This document shows, in pieces, positions 5,757-5,887 of a stretch of DNA of 5,887 nucleotides. Below the pieces are notes generated by a model that was given only the letters and a program-made list of their open reading frames with translations, searched no databases and was not told the DNA's origin. This DNA is from an uncultured Lachnospiraceae bacterium. Its GTDB lineage: Bacteria; Bacillota_A; Clostridia; Lachnospirales; Lachnospiraceae. The stretch is from contig CAMWWS010000184.1 in assembly GCA_947178085.1 (NCBI GenBank), forward strand, positions 1-5,887, given 5' to 3'. The translations under genes and the position numbers were made by a program. Each line of letters starts with the position of its first letter. Position 1 is the stretch's first letter.

Positions 5757-5887
5757 ATGATAGAAGCAAGAAAATTATACAAAACAACAGATTTATACAA
5801 TAGTGATAAGTGGTATAGCGACAGCATGGCAGAAATGAAGAAACAGGCAAAAGAATATATTGATGAATGTGAAGGGGACTGTATACT
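5757..5887 (+). CDS. Hypothetical protein, 5' part (cut by window end)
   Basis: Only the first 43 codons are visible and the frame is still open at the window edge. AAGGAG at 5743-5748, eight bases before the ATG, is a good ribosome binding site and fixes the start. The sequence is charged and probably helical (SMAEMKKQAKEYIDECEGDC), with an aromatic-rich beginning (KLYKTTDLYNSDKWY) and no membrane segment. I do not recognise the family. It follows the 62-residue gene on the same strand after 48 bp and is likely co-transcribed from the promoter at 5338-5365. Its true length and function cannot be judged from this window. Confidence 0.6.
   Translation, partial: MIEARKLYKTTDLYNSDKWYSDSMAEMKKQAKEYIDECEGDCI

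Overview
The window looks like chromosome and accessory DNA of a low-to-moderate-GC Firmicute, most likely a clostridial gut lineage such as Lachnospiraceae. This is inferred from strong AGGAGG-type ribosome binding sites, extended -10 promoters, A-tract/T-tract terminators, and the pairing of a MalT-type LuxR regulator with a multi-pass membrane c-di-GMP protein. The species cannot be named from the sequence.

Bases 1-3650 are an ordinary plus-strand cluster. It holds the 3' part of a MalT/LuxR-type regulator, a membrane HD-GYP phosphodiesterase about 60 bp behind it (probably co-transcribed), and an alpha/beta hydrolase with its own likely promoter. A long, nearly symmetrical bidirectional terminator closes the cluster. 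Bases about 3697-4866 are an IS30-family insertion sequence whose single transposase gene runs on the minus strand. The element sits between two convergent terminator hairpins whose 3' arms share the same 12-mer, GATTTTTTTGTG, so its exact ends are uncertain.

Bases 4867-5519 hold no convincing gene but are dense in structure. They contain a 25-bp-stem hairpin on the minus strand, a 17-bp dyad, short direct repeats, a GC-rich hairpin with alternative pairings, and a 109-bp imperfect inverted duplication (79/109 identical). Each arm of the duplication carries a near-consensus sigma-A-type promoter firing outward. The 53-bp AT-rich spacer between the arms has two 15-bp direct repeats 21 bp apart. 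This divergent, duplicated promoter-leader module is the most unusual thing in the window. The minus-strand promoter appears to drive a roughly 395-nt RNA with no convincing gene, ending at the hairpin beside the insertion sequence. The plus-strand promoter drives small genes of unknown function.

Bases 5520-5887 carry two short plus-strand genes, the second cut by the window edge. They look like accessory genes of a mobile element, but nothing in them allows a function to be assigned.
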